Assembly: GCA_016183985.1 (NCBI GenBank)
Contig: JACPDN010000016.1
Location: 1-64,000 of the forward strand
Source of the DNA: Pseudomonadota bacterium
Lineage (GTDB): Bacteria; Pseudomonadota; Alphaproteobacteria; Dongiales; Dongiaceae
Length of the DNA: 64,000 nt
Direction: 5' to 3'
The position numbers and the translations under genes are program-made. This document shows, one piece after another, positions 61,235-64,000 of the stretch (its first letter is position 1; each line of letters opens with the position of its first letter). The notes beneath the pieces were generated by a model, which saw only the letters and a program-made list of their open reading frames with translations, searched no databases and had not been told where the DNA came from.

Positions 61235-61642
61235 CTATTTATCTTCCATCACGAGCTTCTTATCGTCGGTATCGACCACAAAGACGGCCAGCATACGCGA
61301 TGGCTCGGTATCGCTGGCATTGGCGCTGACGCCGTGATGATCACCCGGCATTTCGACGAAGTTTTCGCCGGCCCGATAGATCTTTTCCGGTTCGTCATTG
61401 ATCTTCATCCGGACCGCACCCTCAAGGACCGTTGCATAGATGAAGGCCGAATCCGGATGGGTATGCGATGGCGACGAGCCGCCCGGACCGTATTCGACCA
61501 GCACGCCGCGCAGACTCTTGCCGGGCGCATTGGGCAGCACATGATCGAAAACCAAAGTGACCTTGCGGTCTTCGCCATGCGCCACGCCGATCGACACGGC
61601 ACAGAGAGCGATAGCGGCGGTGGTCAGATATTTGGCAAGCAT
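61235..61642 (-). CDS. Exported small cupin protein
   Basis: I choose the ATG at 61642 because AGGAGGG lies seven bases upstream; an ATG two codons earlier would sit directly on that ribosome site. The 135-residue protein has a signal peptide (LAKYLTTAAIALCAVSIGVA) and a single cupin domain: YGPGGSSPSHTHPDSAFIYATVLEG holds the HxH and downstream metal ligands, and GENFVEMPGDHHGVSANAS the second motif. The substrate is unknown. The gene lies 46 bases downstream of the NmrA-like gene on the same strand and may be co-transcribed. It converges with the YdhS-like gene 12 bases away. Confidence 0.83.
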   Translation of the reverse strand: MLAKYLTTAAIALCAVSIGVAHGEDRKVTLVFDHVLPNAPGKSLRGVLVEYGPGGSSPSHTHPDSAFIYATVLEGAVRMKINDEPEKIYRAGENFVEMPGDHHGVSANASDTEPSRMLAVFVVDTDDKKLVMEDK

Positions 61643-61688
61643 GGACATCCCTCCTTTGGTGGCGTGTTGGCGTGGATAGTCCCTGGGC

Positions 61689-62453
61689 TCACGAAGCTTT
61701 GGCTTGCGGAACCGAGTGCGCGAGCCAGTCGGTGAATCGAATCTTCCCGATGCGCGCGCCGTCGCCCGGAGTAAGCGACTGATCGTCCAATATCGAGCCA
61801 AAATAGCGGGCGTTGACGTCGGAAACGACGTGGCGCGAATCCTTCCTGGCGGCCAGCAAGCGCCGAACAGATTCATCGAGGCCGATCTTCTCCGGACCGG
61901 CCACTTCGACGATGCCGTTCACCGGCGCGTCCAGGGCCACGTCGACCAGGGCGGCCACGACGTCGTCCGAGGCGAGCGGCTGGAATAATGCCGGCGACAG
62001 GCGGATCGTCTGGCCGTCAGCGGCAGTTTCACCGATTGCGCCGACGAATTCGAAGAACTGCGTGGCGCGCAGGATTGTGTAGGGCGTCTTCCCGGCCCTG
62101 ATCAATGTCTCCTGCGCGAGTTTGGCGCGGAGATAGCCGTTATCGGCGAGACGATCGGTGCCGACCACCGAAAGTGCCACGTGGTGCTTCACACCAGCCG
62201 CCGCTTCGGCAGCCATCAGATTGCGGCCCGATTTCTCGAAGAATTCCATCACCGCCTTCTCCTCAAAGGAGGGCGAATTCACCACGTCGATGACGATGTC
62301 GGCGCCGCCAAGTGCGGCAGCCAGACCTTCGCCGGTGACGGCGTTGACGCCGGAACTGGGCGATGCCGCATTGACGTCATGGCCGAGGGACCGCAGCTTG
62401 CTCACAACCTTGGCGCCGATAAGGCCACTGCCACCGAGAACGACGATCTTCAT
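61689..62453 (-). CDS. NmrA/atypical short-chain dehydrogenase-like NAD(P)-binding protein
   Basis: The ATG at 62453 (AGGAG upstream) gives 254 residues. It opens with MKIVVLGGSGLIGAKVVSKL, an NAD(P)-binding loop, followed by GADIVIDVVNSPSFEEKAV, GVKHHVALSVVGTDRLADNGYLRAK and TPYTILRATQFFEF, the pattern of atypical NmrA-type SDRs. The usual Tyr-x3-Lys pair appears as GYLRAKLAQE, so catalysis is possible. Substrate and role are unknown; relatives act as NAD(P)H sensors or quinone/isoflavone reductases. It lies between the sulfate-binding gene (separated by a terminator) and the cupin gene. Confidence 0.82.
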   Translation of the reverse strand: MKIVVLGGSGLIGAKVVSKLRSLGHDVNAASPSSGVNAVTGEGLAAALGGADIVIDVVNSPSFEEKAVMEFFEKSGRNLMAAEAAAGVKHHVALSVVGTDRLADNGYLRAKLAQETLIRAGKTPYTILRATQFFEFVGAIGETAADGQTIRLSPALFQPLASDDVVAALVDVALDAPVNGIVEVAGPEKIGLDESVRRLLAARKDSRHVVSDVNARYFGSILDDQSLTPGDGARIGKIRFTDWLAHSVPQAKAS

Positions 62454-62547
62454 GTCCTTAACTCCTCTGTTGTCCGGATGCGCCTGGGGCTCCAGGAGCA
62501 GACGACCGAGCTTTGGTCGGCGTGACATCGTGCGCCGAAAAAAAAGA

Positions 62548-62573
62548 AAACGGGGCCTGCAAAAGCCCCGTTT
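62548..62573 (-). terminator. Rho-independent terminator after the sulfate-binding protein gene
   Basis: The stem AAACGGGGC / GCCCCGTTT (62548-62556 with 62565-62573) encloses an eight-base loop. Read on the minus strand it is followed by a long T-rich tract (TTTTCTTTTTTTT-like). It begins 26 bases after the stop of the sulfate-binding protein gene, making that gene monocistronic. Confidence 0.9.
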
Positions 62574-62599
62574 CCGTTGTTAACAGAGGTTGATAAGGA

Positions 62600-63622
62600 T
62601 CAGTTCGCCGGTTGATAGATCTGGTCGAAGGTTCCGCCATCGCCGAAATGCTCCGGCTGTGCCTTGGCCCAGCCACCGAATGTGTCATCGATGGTGAGTA
62701 GATTGACCTTGGGGAAGTCCTTCTCATGCGCGGCTGCAACCGTGGGATCGGTTGGGCGATAGAAGTTCTCCGCAGCGATCTCCTGGCCTTCCGGCGTGTA
62801 GAGATAGTTGAGATAGGCCTCGGCCGCTTTCCGCGTGCCATGCTTATCGGCGACCTTGTCGACCACGGCGACCGGCGGCTCGGCGAGGATGCTGATGCTG
62901 GGGACGACGATGTCGAACTGGTCCGGGCCCAATTCCTTCACGGCGAGAAAGGCTTCGTTCTCCCAGGCAAGGAGTACGTCGCCGATGCCGCGCTGGACGA
63001 AGGTGGTGGTGGCACCGCGGGCGCCGGAATCGAGCACCGGCACGTGCTTGTAGAGATCCGTCACGAAGGCCTTCGCCGTATCTGCCGAACCGCCGGGCTG
63101 CTTCAGTGCCCAGCCCCAGGCGGCGAGATAGTTCCAGCGCGCACCGCCCGAGGTCTTTGGGTTCGGCGTGATCACTTCGACGCCTTCTTTCGTCAGGTCA
63201 CCCCAATCCTTGATGCCTTTGGGGTTGCCCTTGCGCACCAGGAACACGATGGTCGAGGTGTAGGGCGAGGAGTTGTGTGGCAGGCGGGCCTGCCAATCCT
63301 TGGGCAGCAAACCGCCCTTCGCAGAGATCTCATCGATGTCATAAGCGAGGGCGAGGGTCACGACATCCGCCTCGAGCCCGTCGATCACGGCGCGGGCCTG
63401 TTTACCGGAACCGCCGTGGGAGGCTTCGATGGAGAGGTCTTCGCCCGTCTCCTTCTTCCAATGCGCGGCGAAGGCCGTGTTGAATTCCTTATAGAGCTCG
63501 CGCGTCGGGTCATAGGACACGTTGAGCAGCTGGGTTTCCGCCTGGGCAAGGCCCGGCAAGGCGGCCGCAAAAAGCGTCGCCAGTACGGCGGCAACTGACA
63601 GAGAACGTCTCGAAATCAACAT
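62600..63622 (-). CDS. Sulfate ABC transporter substrate-binding protein
   Basis: The 340-residue protein has a signal peptide (residues about 1-28, ending AQA-E) and is of the Sbp/CysP family, which captures sulfate or thiosulfate in the periplasm. Family motifs are [40 protein letters not shown] near residue 68, [20 protein letters not shown] near 150, and [14 protein letters not shown] near 218. The gene stands alone between a terminator and a divergent murJ, without cysT, cysW or cysA, so its partner subunits must lie elsewhere. The 32-bp element upstream of tauD is repeated 75 bases upstream of this start. Confidence 0.94.
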   Translation of the reverse strand: MLISRRSLSVAAVLATLFAAALPGLAQAETQLLNVSYDPTRELYKEFNTAFAAHWKKETGEDLSIEASHGGSGKQARAVIDGLEADVVTLALAYDIDEISAKGGLLPKDWQARLPHNSSPYTSTIVFLVRKGNPKGIKDWGDLTKEGVEVITPNPKTSGGARWNYLAAWGWALKQPGGSADTAKAFVTDLYKHVPVLDSGARGATTTFVQRGIGDVLLAWENEAFLAVKELGPDQFDIVVPSISILAEPPVAVVDKVADKHGTRKAAEAYLNYLYTPEGQEIAAENFYRPTDPTVAAAHEKDFPKVNLLTIDDTFGGWAKAQPEHFGDGGTFDQIYQPAN

Positions 63623-63696
63623 CTTAGCCTCCTGGAGCGCGACTTGGCCCGCGCCGGTTTCTATCCCACCAGACGGGTGTCTGGTTGGTAGAAATC

Positions 63697-63728
63697 TAAA
63701 TCTCTATCGACATAGTAGACAAACAAGC
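63697..63728 (-). promoter_or_regulatory. Shared 32-bp element upstream of the sulfate-binding gene (sulfur-gene motif, copy 2)
   Basis: Read on the minus strand it is GCTTGTTTGTCTACTA, then TGTCGA, then TAGAGATTTA, identical to the tauD copy at 28 of 32 positions and differing only in the centre. It ends 74 bases before the start codon, almost the same distance as at tauD. This supports one shared regulator or promoter type. Confidence 0.75.
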
Positions 63729-63871
63729 TTCACTTGAAAAGGCCACAAGTTTTTCTTAAGGCGGCCACGGTATCCGCGCAGGCTTAAAAGCCGCGCGGGT
63801 GACCGCTTCTATGCTAAACACCTCACAAAGCTGGCGATTCCAGATCCCGTTCCGAAAGTCCTGCCGTCCTC

Positions 63872-64000
63872 ATGTTTTCTTTGCGCTCCTTCGCCACCGT
63901 CGGCGGCATGACCTTGATGAGCCGAATCTTGGGCTTCGTGCGCGAGGTGATGATCGCCCAGATCTTCGGCACCGGCCCCATCGCCGACGCCTTCATCGTC
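63872..64000 (+). CDS. murJ: Lipid II flippase MurJ, 5' end only
   Basis: Forty-three codons are present before the window ends. They read MFSLRSFATVGGMTLMSRIL then GFVREVMIAQIFGTGPIADA, the highly conserved N-terminus of MurJ/MviN, which flips the peptidoglycan precursor lipid II across the inner membrane. The SRxLGFxRE motif and the following GxGPxADAF are diagnostic. The gene is truncated only by the window edge. It diverges from the sulfate-binding protein gene; the 249-base gap holds the sulfur element near 63700 and otherwise no visible gene. Confidence 0.93.
   Translation, partial: MFSLRSFATVGGMTLMSRILGFVREVMIAQIFGTGPIADAFIV

Noticed and set aside
1-64000. CRISPR arrays, tRNA or rRNA genes, insertion sequences, prophage
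   Set aside because: No regularly spaced direct repeats, cloverleaf-like sequences, transposase or integrase frames were seen by eye; a dedicated scan could still find a missed tRNA.

Overview
The window reads as a GC-rich bacterial chromosome segment, most likely from an alphaproteobacterium and plausibly the Rhodospirillales. Supporting signs are gatCAB, DUF1178, DUF4170-like and YcgN proteins, an intracellular PHA depolymerase, a MutL with an endonuclease motif, many ABC and TRAP importers, and REP-like palindromes of the GCCCGGG...CCCGGGC type. Housekeeping genes (gatCAB, mutL, rsmD, an rRNA pseudouridine synthase, tadA, recX, murJ) mark it as chromosome. I see no rRNA, tRNA, CRISPR array, insertion sequence, integrase or phage gene. 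No gene-free stretch exceeds 300 bases; the longest are the first 287 bases, 48296-48589 and 63623-63871, each described below.

Layout. 0-3.6 kb: gatCAB behind a long inverted repeat. 3.6-7.4 kb: an unknown coiled-coil-like protein, a sterol-desaturase-type hydroxylase overlapping a secreted creatininase-like protein, and two tandem paralogous lipoproteins. 7.4-11.6 kb: an alpha/beta hydrolase carrying the full fluoroacetate-dehalogenase residue set, divergent from putA. 11.7-18 kb: a peptide-type ABC transporter with fused ATPases and no adjacent binding protein, an ornithine-cyclodeaminase-family protein, a DinB-like protein and a Cys-cluster protein. 18-21.8 kb: small conserved genes (duplicated DUF4170-like, SemiSWEET, methyltransferase, DUF1178, YcgN) and phaZ. 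21.9-26 kb: a complete polyamine-type ABC importer. 26-29.5 kb: copA-cueR with a visible CueR operator. 29.5-39.8 kb: two nucleotide-sugar genes, mutL, an MFS carrier, rsmD, a pseudouridine synthase with a repetitive tail, a PuuD-like amidotransferase, tadA and a PuuB-like oxidase. 39.9-43.8 kb: recX, an enolase-superfamily hydroxyproline-type dehydratase and a sensor kinase.

43.8-51.4 kb is a two-armed uronate catabolic locus. On the minus strand lie a FadR-type regulator, kdgD, uronate dehydrogenase, an enolase-superfamily protein and a lactone isomerase. Divergent from them is a three-part TRAP transporter. Together they import a uronate and oxidise it toward alpha-ketoglutarate semialdehyde. 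51.4-56.4 kb is a TetR-MFP-RND efflux operon with a perfect operator and a strong terminator. 56.5-58.4 kb pairs a small Cys/His/Met-rich protein with a Tat-exported multicopper oxidase. 58.4-63.7 kb holds mgsA, then tauD plus a flavoprotein and, on the other strand, a sulfate-binding protein. tauD and the sulfate-binding gene share a nearly identical 32-bp upstream element at equal distance from their starts, which suggests a sulfur-limitation regulon. The window ends inside murJ.

Most notable observations: the shared sulfur-gene element, the dehalogenase active-site match, the uronate cluster with an atypical enolase-family member, and a possible hydroxyproline-to-proline-to-glutamate route spread over the window.
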